The notes beneath the pieces were generated by a model. That model was not told the origin of the DNA, made no database searches, and worked only from the letters and a program-made list of their open reading frames with translations. The translations under genes and the position numbers were made by a program. A stretch of DNA of 64,000 nt from Brasenia schreberi (Eukaryota; Streptophyta; Magnoliopsida; Nymphaeales; Cabombaceae), in contig JAYKKT010000040.1 of assembly GCA_036023115.1 (NCBI GenBank), positions 5,677,001 through 5,741,000 of the forward strand, in the 5' to 3' direction. This document shows positions 35,095 through 46,454 of the stretch, piece after piece. Within the stretch, counting starts at the first letter, position 1. The number at the start of each line of letters is the position of its first letter.

Positions 35095-35106
35095 TGGTAT
35101 CAGAGC
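35095..35106 (+). other. Primer-binding site (initiator-Met tRNA)
   Basis: TGGTATCAGAGC, complementary to the 3' end of plant initiator-Met tRNA, three bases after the LTR end. Confidence 0.9.
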
Positions 35107-35893
35107 CTCATTGGTGAATTCAGAGCACCATGACTTGATTTAGTGCTGATTTGATCCATAAAAACACTCAAACATTCGTTTGGGATCGAATCGAAAACAT
35201 ACAGAAAATTCTGCTGGAAAATTTCTGCAGATTTTCCGATTCGATTTTGGACTGCTTAAGTTGGTTGAAAAGAAGTGAAATCTGTTTCAATCCAACGAGA
35301 TTCTACCCAAGTGTGATAGGATACACTCACTTGGAAGAATCGCAGATGAAGCCATTCAGAATTCGTTGCTAAAGAGGACCGAAAAACCAGAAAATTCAAA
35401 AACAGAACTTCTGCGGTAATCTGTGAAGAACGTGTTGGTGGTTGAAACTTTTGCACTAACAAAGCTGTTTTTAGTGCAAAAACACCAAGTGCAGGGTTAG
35501 GAGCACACGGGACAGTGGTCTCTTGCCGGAAAAACCGAAGAAATCCGCCGGAAAAAGCCATTTCCAGAAGTTGCAGCAGACGGGTATAGAAACTGCAGAT
35601 ATGGATTTTCGCCGTTTTGCGTCGCGGATTTGAAGGGGAAATTGTTGTTGGAATTCTCTAAAATTTGGTGTGTATGTTCTCTGTACATCCGAGAAGTTCA
35701 CAGTGTTTTTGCATTTTGTAATCGGTGTCTGTACGGGTGCTAAATTGTGTCTGTAAGTTGGTCAGAAACCAGCTGTGCAGAATCTGTTTTTCTGCAACAG
35801 TCAGGTTCGGGTCCTTGTTTTCTGATTTTTGTTGGGACTGTTGTGCCCCAATCTCGTGTCTGTAACTTGTAATAAGTTCAGCATAAGTGAAAT

Positions 35894-38371
35894 ATGGGGA
35901 AGAACAGGAAGGGAGCCGCGGAGGATGCCGGTTCCTCCCATCGAACGGAAGCCGAAGATGTCTTGGTTCAGATTTTGCAGAGACTTGATTCGATGCAAGT
36001 CACCCAGGTGGAAATGCAGCAAAACCAGGATTCTTTGAAGGACAGCCAAGCCCAACTAGCTGTGCAGGTGGCACGGTTGCAAAAGCAGCCCATGCATGTC
36101 TTCACCGAGCCGGAGGTCCGACAGCACGAGCCTAGTCCTGGTTCGTCGATTGGTTTGCGTGATACGGCACGCGATTCTAACTTTGCTTGCTCAAAACTAA
36201 AAGTTCCAGAACCAGCACCGTTTGGAGGGGTTCGAGATAGGAAAACCATCGAAAATTTCCTATGGGACTTGGAGAGATACTTGAGCGTATCTCAGGTGGC
36301 CGAACATAGTCGTGTGCTTGTGGCTACCCTGTTTTTGAGAGACGATGCAAAGGTTTGGTGGCGCACCCGTGAGGTTGCTGCCGCTAATGGTGGTGCAACT
36401 CTTCCATCTACATGGGAAGAATTTCGCAATGAACTAAGGAGTCAGTTCACGCCCACAAATAGCAACCACAGGACTCGGGAGCTTCTCATGAAGCTCAAGT
36501 GCACGGGTACTCTCCATGAGTACGTGCAACGGTTTAACTCATTGCTTCTAGATGTTCAAGACATGACCGAGGTGGATAAAATGTTCTACTTTGAACAAGG
36601 ACTTCAACCATGGGCTCAGGTTGAACTTAGGCGAAGAAGCCCTTCAACCATAATAGAAGCCATGACAGCCGTGGAGAGCTTTGTAGACCTACGTTCCACA
36701 AAGAATGATGATCCTAAGAAGAAGGATAAGAAACACGAATCGGGAAAAGGGAAAAATAAGAAATGGAAGAAAAAGAAAGGTTCGCCCGAAGGTTCGAAGG
36801 AAGGTTCGGGGGGATCCAAGAAGGGTAAGGATGGCTCACGAAAAGAGGCTAAACCCCAAGGGACATGTTTCATATGTCAAGGGCCTCATCTTATGAGGTT
36901 TTGCCCGAAAAGAGCAAAGATAGCCGCCATCACTACCGAAGAAGAGACGGCGGGCGCCAACCCTAGCTCTAGTGCCCAAGCCGCCTCCTTCCAACTCTTA
37001 GGAGCAGCGTGTGTAAGAGATGAACCCCGACAGAGCTTGATATTTGTCGAGACACACATAGGCACCGCTGTGGTACGTGCCCTAGCTGATACAGGGGCTT
37101 CCCATTCGATTATCTCCACCGAACTAGCCTCACAGTGGGGGTTAAGGCTAGAACGTTCTGAACAAAGGTTGAAGACGGTCAATACGAACGCCAACAGAGT
37201 AGCTGGTGTAGCAAGAGCATGCCGAGTTCAAATTGGATGTTGGAATGGTAGCTTAGACTTCATAGTCAGCACGATGGATGACTTTGGAGTAGTGTTGGGT
37301 TGTGACTTCTTTCGTGCAGCCAAGATGATGGCCGCACCACACCTTGGTGGATTGGTGTGTATGGATCCCTCACAGCCTGGGTTTGTACCTCAATGTGACC
37401 CAGGTAAGGCTCCCAAAAACCTGACTTGCGGAGCAATGTGCTTATCAGCCATGCAACTCAAAACCGGCCTACGAAAAGGACAACCCACAATACTTGCGGT
37501 TTTGAGAGAAGATGAGCGGGAGCCAGGAGAGAATGAGATCCCACAGGAGATCGAGCATGTGTTGCTCTCATTCCAGGATGTTATGCCACCAGAACTCCCA
37601 AAAAGTCTACCTCCTAGGCGGAAGACCGACCATGAGATAGTGTTGGAACCGGGGGCAAAGGTGCCATCCCAAGCCGCATATAGGATGAGTCCTCAGGAGT
37701 TAGAGGAGCTAAGGAGACAGTTGGGGGAGCTCCTGGAAGCTGGTATGATACAACCTTCTAAGTCACCTTTTGGTTCACCAGTGTTATTTCAAAAGAAGAC
37801 AGATGGTTCCCTACGAATGTGCGTAGATTACCGGGCACTAAACAAAGTAACGGTAAAGGACCGTTACCCGATCCCTTTAGTAGCTGATCTCTTCGATAGA
37901 CTCGGAGGAGCGAAGTGGTTCACGAAATTGGACCTTAGGTCAGGCTATTGGCAGGTGAGGATAGCACCTGGGGATGAGGCCAAGACGGCCATGGTGACAC
38001 GGTATGGGGCGTATGAGTTCCTTGTGATGCCTTTTGGGCTCACGAATGCGCCTGCGACCTTCTGTAGACTGATGAACGAAGTGTTGGCTGGATTCCTTGA
38101 TGAATTTGTGGTTGTATACCTCGATGATATTGTGGTCTATAGTCGGAGCTTAGAAGAGCACATCCGACACCTCACAGAAGTCTTCGAAAGACTTAGATCA
38201 CACTCCTTATATGTGAAAAAGGAGAAAAGTGAATTTGCAAGGAACACTATCACATTCTTGGGACATATCATTGGCGGAAGTGAGATCCGCATGGACCCAA
38301 GAAAGTCCGTGCTATTGAGAGTTGGGAGACTCCCCGAGATGTTGGTGAGTTACGAAGCTTTCTTGGTTTAA
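35894..38371 (+). CDS. Element B gag-protease-reverse transcriptase, frameshifted at the RT end
   Basis: Starts at ATG 35894 after a leader of about 800 bases. Domain order: gag with coiled N-terminus and capsid (ATLFLRDDAKVWWRTR near residue 150), a lysine/serine-rich linker, a zinc knuckle (CFICQGPHLMRFC, near residue 325), aspartic protease (LADTGASHSII, near residue 397), then reverse transcriptase with KTDGSLRMCVDYRALNK, the SGYWQVRI region, MPFGLTNAPATFC and the catalytic YLDDIVVYS near residue 742. After residue 804 (lysine codon 38303-38305) one base is missing, and the frame reaches TAA at 38369-38371 after about 21 wrong codons. The frame from 38305 continues the protein. Otherwise it has no breaks. 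It would act in virus-like particles in the cytoplasm and in reverse transcription. Confidence 0.93.
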   Translation: MGKNRKGAAEDAGSSHRTEAEDVLVQILQRLDSMQVTQVEMQQNQDSLKDSQAQLAVQVARLQKQPMHVFTEPEVRQHEPSPGSSIGLRDTARDSNFACSKLKVPEPAPFGGVRDRKTIENFLWDLERYLSVSQVAEHSRVLVATLFLRDDAKVWWRTREVAAANGGATLPSTWEEFRNELRSQFTPTNSNHRTRELLMKLKCTGTLHEYVQRFNSLLLDVQDMTEVDKMFYFEQGLQPWAQVELRRRSPSTIIEAMTAVESFVDLRSTKNDDPKKKDKKHESGKGKNKKWKKKKGSPEGSKEGSGGSKKGKDGSRKEAKPQGTCFICQGPHLMRFCPKRAKIAAITTEEETAGANPSSSAQAASFQLLGAACVRDEPRQSLIFVETHIGTAVVRALADTGASHSIISTELASQWGLRLERSEQRLKTVNTNANRVAGVARACRVQIGCWNGSLDFIVSTMDDFGVVLGCDFFRAAKMMAAPHLGGLVCMDPSQPGFVPQCDPGKAPKNLTCGAMCLSAMQLKTGLRKGQPTILAVLREDEREPGENEIPQEIEHVLLSFQDVMPPELPKSLPPRRKTDHEIVLEPGAKVPSQAAYRMSPQELEELRRQLGELLEAGMIQPSKSPFGSPVLFQKKTDGSLRMCVDYRALNKVTVKDRYPIPLVADLFDRLGGAKWFTKLDLRSGYWQVRIAPGDEAKTAMVTRYGAYEFLVMPFGLTNAPATFCRLMNEVLAGFLDEFVVVYLDDIVVYSRSLEEHIRHLTEVFERLRSHSLYVKKEKSEFARNTITFLGHIIGGSEIRMDPRKSVLLRVGRLPEMLVSYEAFLV

Positions 38372-40452
38372 CAAACTATTATCGGAAATTCATCCAAGGT
38401 TTCTCGAAGATTGCTTCACCCTTAACTGAGTTGTTGAAGAAGGGGAGAACTTGGGAGTGGACGCCCAAGTGCGTAGAGTCCTTTGAAGAACTCAAAAACC
38501 TGATATGTAAGGAACCTGTCCTACGCCTTCCAGACTTCACAAAGCCTTTTGAGGTACACACGGATGCGAGTGACCGAGCACTCGGTGGTGTTCTGACCCA
38601 GGATGGGCATCCCATAGCTTTCGAGAGTAGGAAGCTGAAGGACGCGGAGACTCGGTATCCCGCGCATGAAAAGGAATTGCTGGCAGTCGTACATTGCCTT
38701 CAGATCTGGAGAGTTTACCTCCTAGGAACCCACTTCACTGTTCTTACTGATAATGTGGCAAATACCTTCTTTAAGACTCAAAAGAAGCTCAACATGCGAC
38801 AGGCACGTTGGCTTGAGACCTTAGAAGAGTATGATTTCGACTGGGTGTATCGACCGGGCAAGGAAAACGTCGTAGCTGATGCATTAAGTCGAAAGAGGGT
38901 AGAGACCCTTTGTGCCATTACCAGGTTACGTGGGGAGATGTATGATCGAGTAAGGCAAGTCATCGACCAAGATACCTCGTATATGCAGCTAATGACTCAA
39001 GTAAAGAATGGTGTGACAGATAAGTATGATATCAGGGATGGCTTGGTTTGGACCAAGACTCGACGACTGTTCATACCTGAAGCAGGTGACTTAAGACAAA
39101 CGCTTATGAGGGAGGTACATGATGCAGAGTACGCTGGACATCCGGGGATAGATCGTACCATCGCCCTTCTTGCACGCGGGTATTATTGGCCTCGCATGGT
39201 GCGCGATGTAGCTGATTATATACGGATGTGTCCTACCTGTCAGCAGGACAAAGTGGAGCATCGGCGACCCGCAGGGTTGCTCCAACCTCTTCCGATCCCA
39301 GAGAGGCCGTGGAAGTCAGTTTCCATGGACTTTATTTCAGGCTTACCTCGGGTAGATGACTTTGAGATGATCTTAGTGGTGGTGGATCGCTTCTCGAAGT
39401 ACGGTATATTTATGCCAGCACCTCGAGAGTGCAGTGCGAAGGAGACTGCACGCCTATTCTTCAAAAATGTGGTGAAACATTTTGGAGTGCCGGAAGAGAT
39501 CATCAGTGATCGTGATGCTCGCTTTACGAGTCGGTTTTGGATCGAGTTATTCAGACTGATGGGAACCCGTCTCCTGTTCTCATCATCCCAGCATCCGCAG
39601 ACCGACGGACAGACGGAACGACTCAACGCGATGCTTGAAGAATATCTACGCCACTACGTTTCAGCGAGTCAGAGAAACTGGGTGTTACTCCTCGAAGTGG
39701 CGCAGTATAGCTATAATTCCCACAAGAGTTCAGTTACTGGGAAGAGTCCCTTCGAGCTTACGTTGGGATGGCAACCATTAGGACCCTTAGAGCTTGTACT
39801 TGGGGATGGGACAGCGAGTTGTCCAGCAGCCGTGCGAGAGGTACGCGACCGGCAGACCCTGTACAAAGAAGCGAAGTTTTCACTTGAGAGAGCGAGGGCC
39901 CGAATGGTAAAACAGGCAAATAAGCATCGACGTGATGTTGAGTTCGAGATTGGAGACCATGTTTGGCTTCGGATACCTGAGTATATCCGGAAGCAAGTGT
40001 ACAAGGGCAGTCATATGGGGTTGAAGCCGAAGTACGATGGACCGTTCAGAGTGGTGCAGCGGATAGGCCAAGTCGCTTACAAACTGGAGTTACCTGATAG
40101 ACTGAAGATTCATCCGGTTATCCATGTATCACAGCTGAAGAAGTACTTCGAAGATCCACAGAGGCTTGATCGCAGACCTCCACCACTGGTGAGACAGGAC
40201 ATTCCAGCTGTCGAAGAAATACTGGCGCACAGAGTGCAGGGCGCAGGACCACGACGGCAAACTCAGTACCTGGTGCGGTGGACTGGTAAGAGCGCAGACG
40301 ATGACTCATGGGTGCCATGCGCACAGCTTTGGCAATACGAGCAGATGCTACGCGACTACCATGCGGCCTCGAGGACGAGTCCGGATTCAGTTGGGGGAGA
40401 ATTGTCACAAGACTCAGATGAGGGGGCGTGCCCCTACGTGCCCCATGCCTAA
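38305..40452 (+). CDS. Element B RNase H-integrase-chromodomain part
   Basis: Continuation of the polyprotein in the shifted frame, open from 38305 to TAA 40450-40452. It reads LRSFLGLTNYYRKFI, the RNase H motif HTDASDRALGGVL, the integrase zinc-binding region (GHPGIDRTIALL, CPTCQQDK), the catalytic core (SMDFISGLP, ISDRDARFTSRFW, QTDGQTERLNAMLEEYLR), the C-terminal HPVIHVSQLKKYF region and a chromodomain-like end (YLVRWTGKSADDDSWVP). The chromodomain is expected to guide insertion to marked chromatin. The last 17 codons lie inside the 3' LTR, because the stop codon is 50 bases past the LTR start; element A shows the same reading-through (GELSQ). Confidence 0.92.
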   Translation, partial: VRAIESWETPRDVGELRSFLGLTNYYRKFIQGFSKIASPLTELLKKGRTWEWTPKCVESFEELKNLICKEPVLRLPDFTKPFEVHTDASDRALGGVLTQDGHPIAFESRKLKDAETRYPAHEKELLAVVHCLQIWRVYLLGTHFTVLTDNVANTFFKTQKKLNMRQARWLETLEEYDFDWVYRPGKENVVADALSRKRVETLCAITRLRGEMYDRVRQVIDQDTSYMQLMTQVKNGVTDKYDIRDGLVWTKTRRLFIPEAGDLRQTLMREVHDAEYAGHPGIDRTIALLARGYYWPRMVRDVADYIRMCPTCQQDKVEHRRPAGLLQPLPIPERPWKSVSMDFISGLPRVDDFEMILVVVDRFSKYGIFMPAPRECSAKETARLFFKNVVKHFGVPEEIISDRDARFTSRFWIELFRLMGTRLLFSSSQHPQTDGQTERLNAMLEEYLRHYVSASQRNWVLLLEVAQYSYNSHKSSVTGKSPFELTLGWQPLGPLELVLGDGTASCPAAVREVRDRQTLYKEAKFSLERARARMVKQANKHRRDVEFEIGDHVWLRIPEYIRKQVYKGSHMGLKPKYDGPFRVVQRIGQVAYKLELPDRLKIHPVIHVSQLKKYFEDPQRLDRRPPPLVRQDIPAVEEILAHRVQGAGPRRQTQYLVRWTGKSADDDSWVPCAQLWQYEQMLRDYHAASRTSPDSVGGELSQDSDEGACPYVPHA
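40391..40402 (+). other. Polypurine tract of element B
   Basis: TTGGGGGAGAAT immediately before the TG of the 3' LTR; primer site for plus-strand synthesis. It also codes for protein. Confidence 0.82.
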
Positions 40453-41642
40453 GACCAGCACGCATGACCGTGCGTCGCGCATCCGGAGCTTCACCGCGAC
40501 GTGTGTAAACCCCTCTTCAGTGTATGTGTCCTTTGTACGTGTGTGTGCGTGTGCATGTGTTTGGGTTTGACTTGTATCGAGTCCTTGTAAGCTCAAGCAA
40601 GTGTTGTAAGCTTGGGCGAGTCTAAGTCCTAGCCTAGGTTGGATTGGGTCAAATAAGGCTTAGGGTTAGTGGTCGGGTCAGTCCAAACCAGAAACAGTGG
40701 TATTCGGGTGGCAGCAGTGGCAGCAACGCGAACAGGCGCGCAGGCGTTACGCCCTGGCGCCTGGCGCGCGCTGGCGTTACGCCCTGGCGCGTGGCGCGCA
40801 GGCGTTACGCCCTGGCGCGCGACGCGTGGCGCAGGCGTTACGCACTGGCGCTTGGCACGCAGGCGTTACGCTCTGGCGCGCAGGCGTTACGCCCTGGCGC
40901 GCGACGCGTGGCGCAGGCGTTACGCACTGGCGCCTGGCGCGCAGGCGTTACGTTCTGGCGCCTGGCGCGTGGCGCGGACGTTACGGCTGACGCGTGGAGC
41001 GGGCGTTACGCCTGGCGCGTGGCGCGTGCGTTACGCCAGGGACGGCGCGCGAGCGTTACGACAGTTACGACGCGGGCGTTGCAGCTGGAGCCGAACCGAC
41101 CCTAGGAGCTGGAGGGCCTTCAAGGGGCGTTGCAGCTGGACCAGATGGAGGCTATATAAGGGTCTCATGGTGCACATGGAGAAGGTTAGTCCCGAACGAG
41201 AGAGGAGCTTCATCGACCGTGAAAGTGTGAAGACCCCAAGGAGCTTGTGGGCGCACCGTGACGTGGCTAGGCCGGAGGTTTCTTGGCTTGGGCCTGGGTA
41301 GAGGTCCTTAGCTGGCTAAGGTGTTGGTGCGTGAGTCCAAGTCCAGTGTTCGTGGATGGCCCTACGTTGTATGGAGCCGATTGTAATCATTTGGCATTGA
41401 AATAAAGTAAGTGTGCCTGCTTCTCTTCCTACATCTCTTGTATAGGTTTCCAAGGGAGCGTGGACGTGTGGACGGTGCCGCGTGGAAGAGGAGGTTCCGC
41501 TGTGCATTGGTGTGTGGCTGAGCCAAGGTTGTGGAGCAGCCGGTGCACGCCAAAGGGAGGCTGAAAGGGACCTCGGGGAGGTTTCTTGCCATCACCGGTA
41601 GGGAAATTCGAAAATTTTGATTTCGGAATCCGACCTGTGACA
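40403..41642 (+). repeat. 3' LTR of element B (1240 bp)
   Basis: Same text and same length as 33852-35091, including all irregular units of the array (40734-41081), the TATA box near 41153 and AATAAA at 41401-41406. Followed by the GACTA duplication. Confidence 0.95.
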
Positions 41643-41798
41643 GACTACGGGAGCCTGGGGACCGAGATTTATGCCGGGGAGCTTTACGTGATTTTAATAA
41701 CTTATAGGGTCATGTTAAGCATTACTACAACTTTTCAGTCCCTTTTCTGCAAAGCAAAGAAAACAAGCGATAACAATTTTATATATATATATATATAT

Positions 41799-41844
<46 letters not shown>

Positions 41845-41959
41845 TAGATAGAGGGAGGAGAAAGGAAGCTGCACCTTCGATGCGATCATGATGGGTGTTA
41901 TTTGTGCGATGGCACGAGCAATGAAGATAGTGGAAGAGGAGAGTATCTAATAACTCAAT

Positions 41960-42005
<46 letters not shown>

Positions 42006-42941
42006 ATTTGAAAAAGAAGAGTGGAAAATAAGGTCAAGATACTTTTTTAAAGTGAGTGGAGATATTTTTAAAAATCATTAAAAAAGGTGAGCTTGTCGTA
42101 GTTTTACAGTGTAGTGTAGCGATAGCATTTGTGTATCAAAATGGGCCATTTCAATATATTTCATTCAATTAACCACCTCTAAATAAAGTATAGACTTCAA
42201 TAAAAAACCTTTTATAAAAGAAAATTTACTAAATTAATTATTCTAACAAAAAGACTAAATGAAAACAAAAAATATACTAAAATAAGTTAAATAACTGAGA
42301 ATCTAGTTCACACTTTCTGTTGAATGGTTCAACCCGTCCGTTGAAAGATGATTCGTTTCTAGGTTGATCCAACATGAGGACCAAACCATATCATGGTCCA
42401 GTTGTTAGTTCAACCCGTAGATCCGTCCCGCGCTTCACAAACTTTGGTTCCCATTATCTTTATTCCTCCTTCTCTCTCTTGGAATTAATTGACCAGTTCA
42501 ACCTCGACAGACTTCTCATTAAAGACAAATTTGTTCAATTTAATTATTTTCTATGTGATTATATATATTATATAGGTTAAGATATAGTTCTTAATTGCTA
42601 CCATCTAATTGACTTTATGAATCATCAAAAACAATTGAATGGTGAATATGAATGATTGAGATGAGCGGTGTTAAGATTGGGTGTATCTTTTACATGATCG
42701 AACCATATGGACAAGCAAGCACATGAAGCACAAGTGATTATTTGATTGGGATTAAAATAATTTGACTTATTTCACGGTTAGTCAAAATCTCCATTTGAAT
42801 GTCGCTGAACAATTAACATTCTGGACTTCAACTTGAAAATCTTCAGACATGAATCAAATAAGATATTTTAACAAAGTTTGGTGGCCATCACATCACAGCA
42901 AACTATTTTGTCGGGCCAACGATACTGATATTACCATAAGC

Positions 42942-42988
42942 CTCCCTCTCTCTCTCTTTATATATATATATATAAAGAGAGAGAGAGA
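42942..42988. repeat. Palindromic (CT)n(TA)n(GA)n microsatellite
   Basis: CTCTCTCTCTTTA, TA repeats, then TAAAGAGAGAGAG form an almost perfect hairpin of about 47 bases. Confidence 0.88.
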
Positions 42989-43310
42989 AGAGAGAGATTG
43001 AATTAAGTATAGTATGAGTAGTTTGTATGGTTTCACCAATCTAACGACCGGCCACCACCCTTTACGGTATTCTCTTCCTCTTCTATGATTTAAAATCACT
43101 TTTTGTTTATCAAAACCTTTATCACCATCATCAAAACAACCTAAAAAGTACAAAACCATTTATATATATAAATATTTAAGTTCTAAAGTTGAAAACCGTT
43201 GTAACTAGTGAAAGACAGTTTTGATCAGTAAAAGGTGATGAAGAACATCTACACGGTAATTGGATTGATTGAACTATGCAAACAGTTGAATTAAGCATGA
43301 ATCATTCCCC

Positions 43311-43425
<115 letters not shown>

Positions 43426-44239
43426 AATAAAGCAAATCACCTTAGTTCTGGTAGCAACTACTTCCATACAATGATGTCAAGATCATAAGAATAGCACCTC
43501 AAAAAATCTAATTTACTAAGAAAAATATAAGACTGTCTATTTGGAGTTTTTTTTGGAGATGACATTTGTGTTTGTGAGAGCCACACAAGTATTTATTTAT
43601 TTTATAAATTATAATATCTTAGCCAAAATAAGGTGAAGTATTTAAAAATTATGTTCCACCTCTGTCCTAGTCTCAAACAAGTCAAGAAGAAGTTTTTGGA
43701 AAAACAAGTAGTGTGGTTTTGTACGATCAACAATTAAGGAGGGATTAGCCGCCCACTTCACCGGAAAGTTATAAAATATGTTCCATGCGGGATCGGAAGT
43801 CGGTGATAGCCGGCCGGAAAACCGCCTTCCTCCCGGACAGACGGTGGTGCCAAACTTGCGCTTATCCTCACCCACTCAGTCTTCAGTCAAACCTGAGTTT
43901 CACATCAAGTGGAAAAGCCCAATAAGACGTTCAAAACAAGGACATTTTTGTCACCATGCACATCTGGAAAGCTCACTGGCTTTCTCCTTCCTTTTATAAC
44001 GCCAATTTGAGCAAACGGGTTAAGCTTGAAACCGCGTTGGCGTTGTCTAAAACGATTTTAAAGCTTCCAACTTCACTTACCCCATTTCTTTCTTTCTTTC
44101 TTTTCTTTTGAACCTCAAACGTCACTTGAGTTCGTCTTTTTGAAAAGGCTGAGAGGACACACGGTCGATTGGCAAATTCTGAGAAAATCTATGTTATAGA
44201 AATCGCACTGTATAAAATACGTGTATCGATAGTTGAATC

Positions 44240-44710
44240 AATATGTTTCAGGTACTTATATCACAAAAGACAATTTATCGTATTGTATTAGGACATATAA
44301 TACGATACCCTTCGTATCATACGGTACAAAATGATTTTACGAAAACCACTTTTTTAAAATTGAGGCTTAGAGTGGGTTCAAGCCTCTTTTGTGGAGTTTC
44401 TTGGTGTCTTCTTGCATGTTTAGACTTTTCTTCTCCAATACCAACCTTTCTCTCTCTAAAAATCTCAAATCTATTGTATCTTAAGTCTTAAAAATGAGGT
44501 TCGAAGGTGATGTATGCACGTGATTCGATTTCTTTTGATGTTGAATTCAGTGTATGTTGGTGTGATTATGTCATAATTTTTTTTAATGATTTTAAAATGT
44601 TATGTTTTTAATGAACTTTTAAATAAATTAATCTAAAAAATAAACTTCTATCGTACCACATCGTGTAGGCATATCGGTGTCCCATGCGATACTCAATCCA
44701 ATAAATATCA
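44240..44710. repeat. Possible decayed DNA element with CGATAC-rich ends
   Basis: Both ends hold clusters of CGATAC/GTATCG words (near 44275-44330 and 44650-44700) around an A/T-rich middle, in rough inverted arrangement. This recalls the ends of the hAT element at 49704-53097, but terminal repeats and a target duplication are not clear. Confidence 0.3.
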
Positions 44711-45143
44711 CATACTTAGTTTAACCTATCCTATGAAGTTTACCTTTCGTTGAAATATAGGAGTGAGAAATTAGAGCACATCTCAAGAAATGCATAGAAA
44801 AGTCTCAACATCTGTTGTCGCCAAAAGCCAAAAATATATTTTTCAGCGTGAACAACATCAAAAGAAAACAACACATGATATTGCTTTTTCAAATTAAATG
44901 CTAATATAAAACATGATAGAGTACAAGGATTGGCACTGCTAAAAACCTAGATATTTTATCTCATTTAATGGGATAATACTTGGTTTTTGCTTGATTAAAT
45001 TCAGACACTTGGACCTCGCCAAACCTAAGTTAATAGACTATGGTTCTAATCAATTAAATGTTAGATCATATGTACAAACAAGTATTTCAAGAACTTAAAC
45101 TTTTCCAAGATCATAGAATCAAATGTTGTTGGCACACACATTT

Positions 45144-45178
<35 letters not shown>

Positions 45179-45400
45179 AAAATATATATATATATAAATA
45201 TATATATAAAGAGAGAAACTCGTATGTAATAGCACACTTAGGTACTAGCAAATTCAAATAAATCTTAACGATTCATATTTGACAATGAATGATTGAAATT
45301 TAAATTTAAAAATAAAAGGTATATATACTTTTTGCATATTACTTTATTCACATGGGTATTTTTGTTTTTTAAATTCAAATAAGATGGATTGTTGAGATAT

Positions 45401-45545
45401 GAGAGTTCTCAGGCTCTCATTCATGCTAGACTTTCCTTGATAATGTGGATCGTTTGATCAAACAATTTATATTTAAAAAGAAAAAAGTAGAAAATACAAA
45501 CAAATGAATAAGAATAGTCTAGCATGAATGAGAGTATGACTCTCA
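45401..45545. repeat. Foldback element with about 33-bp inverted arms
   Basis: Left arm 45401-45433 contains CTCTCATTCATGCTAGACT; the right arm 45513-45545 contains its reverse complement AGTCTAGCATGAATGAGAG. About 80 A/T-rich bases form the loop. The transcript would be a long hairpin; a MITE is likely. Confidence 0.75.
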
Positions 45546-45553
45546 TTCTCTCT

Positions 45554-45628
<75 letters not shown>

Positions 45629-46454
45629 GAGAATCATAAATCCATTTAAGGAGAATTGACTATTTTCTCACCCATCATATGTTCAATTCACCATATGATT
45701 CATAAATGCATCTATAAGAAAATATTTCTTATGTTGTATGGTGGGATTGTCTTGATCGCGGGATCCTAAGGACCTACGACTAAGGTCACAATCTGTCATT
45801 AAGATCATACAAAACGAGACCACTTGCTTGTAATTGTTACTTCAAACTTTCAAAAGTTTGCAAGACTTCAGGATCTTAGAATCCAGTTCTGGGTCTTCAC
45901 AACCCATATGTAAACTCTAAAATCTTCTTTAATTTTGCTCTTACAGCTGGATTCAAAGGAAAAACATAGGTAGTTTTTTCTTTCAACAAGTCCATTACAA
46001 TTTTCTTTTAGACAGTAGAACGCCTCACTTTTGAGGCCCTAATAAGTTAGTGCCATGCTTTGGTAATTAGCGAAGGATTATTCCTGCGTTTGAATTACTA
46101 AAATGTCAAGGACTTATTTAGAACAAATGGTAAAATAATAAAAGAATAAATTAGACGAGAATAGAGGAGCAGAGACCAAGTCGTGTGAAGTCATTAAAAC
46201 ACACCACTTGCCATTATCAACCCTTCATTTCCTTTTCGTGTTCATCTGTTTTTATTCTTTTTTATTATAATTATTATTACTACTGTTACTATTATTATTG
46301 GTTCCTCCCCTTCCCCATAATCCATCCTTCCCCCACCTCCCCCCAAAGCACCGTTTGGTCTTCCCTTCTCTCTCAAAACGCTTCACACCCACCCTCTAAA
46401 AACTGCCAACTGGTAGCAGTTTCTGATAGTTGAAGAAGATTCAGAGAGAGAGTG

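Larger units (their letters stand above)
33852..41642 (+). mobile_element. Young Ty3/Gypsy chromovirus, nearly intact (element B)
   Basis: 7791-bp LTR retrotransposon with target duplication GACTA at 33847-33851 and 41643-41647. The two LTRs (33852-35091 and 40403-41642) are both 1240 bp with a constant offset of 6551, and I find no difference between them. A primer-binding site for initiator-Met tRNA (TGGTATCAGAGC) follows the 5' LTR and a polypurine tract precedes the 3' LTR. Between lie a leader of about 800 bp and one gag-protease-RT-RNase H-integrase-chromodomain frame with a single one-base frameshift at 38305. The integrase position after RT and the chromodomain make it a plant chromovirus; I cannot fix the clade. 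The copy appears to have inserted very recently. Confidence 0.95.
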
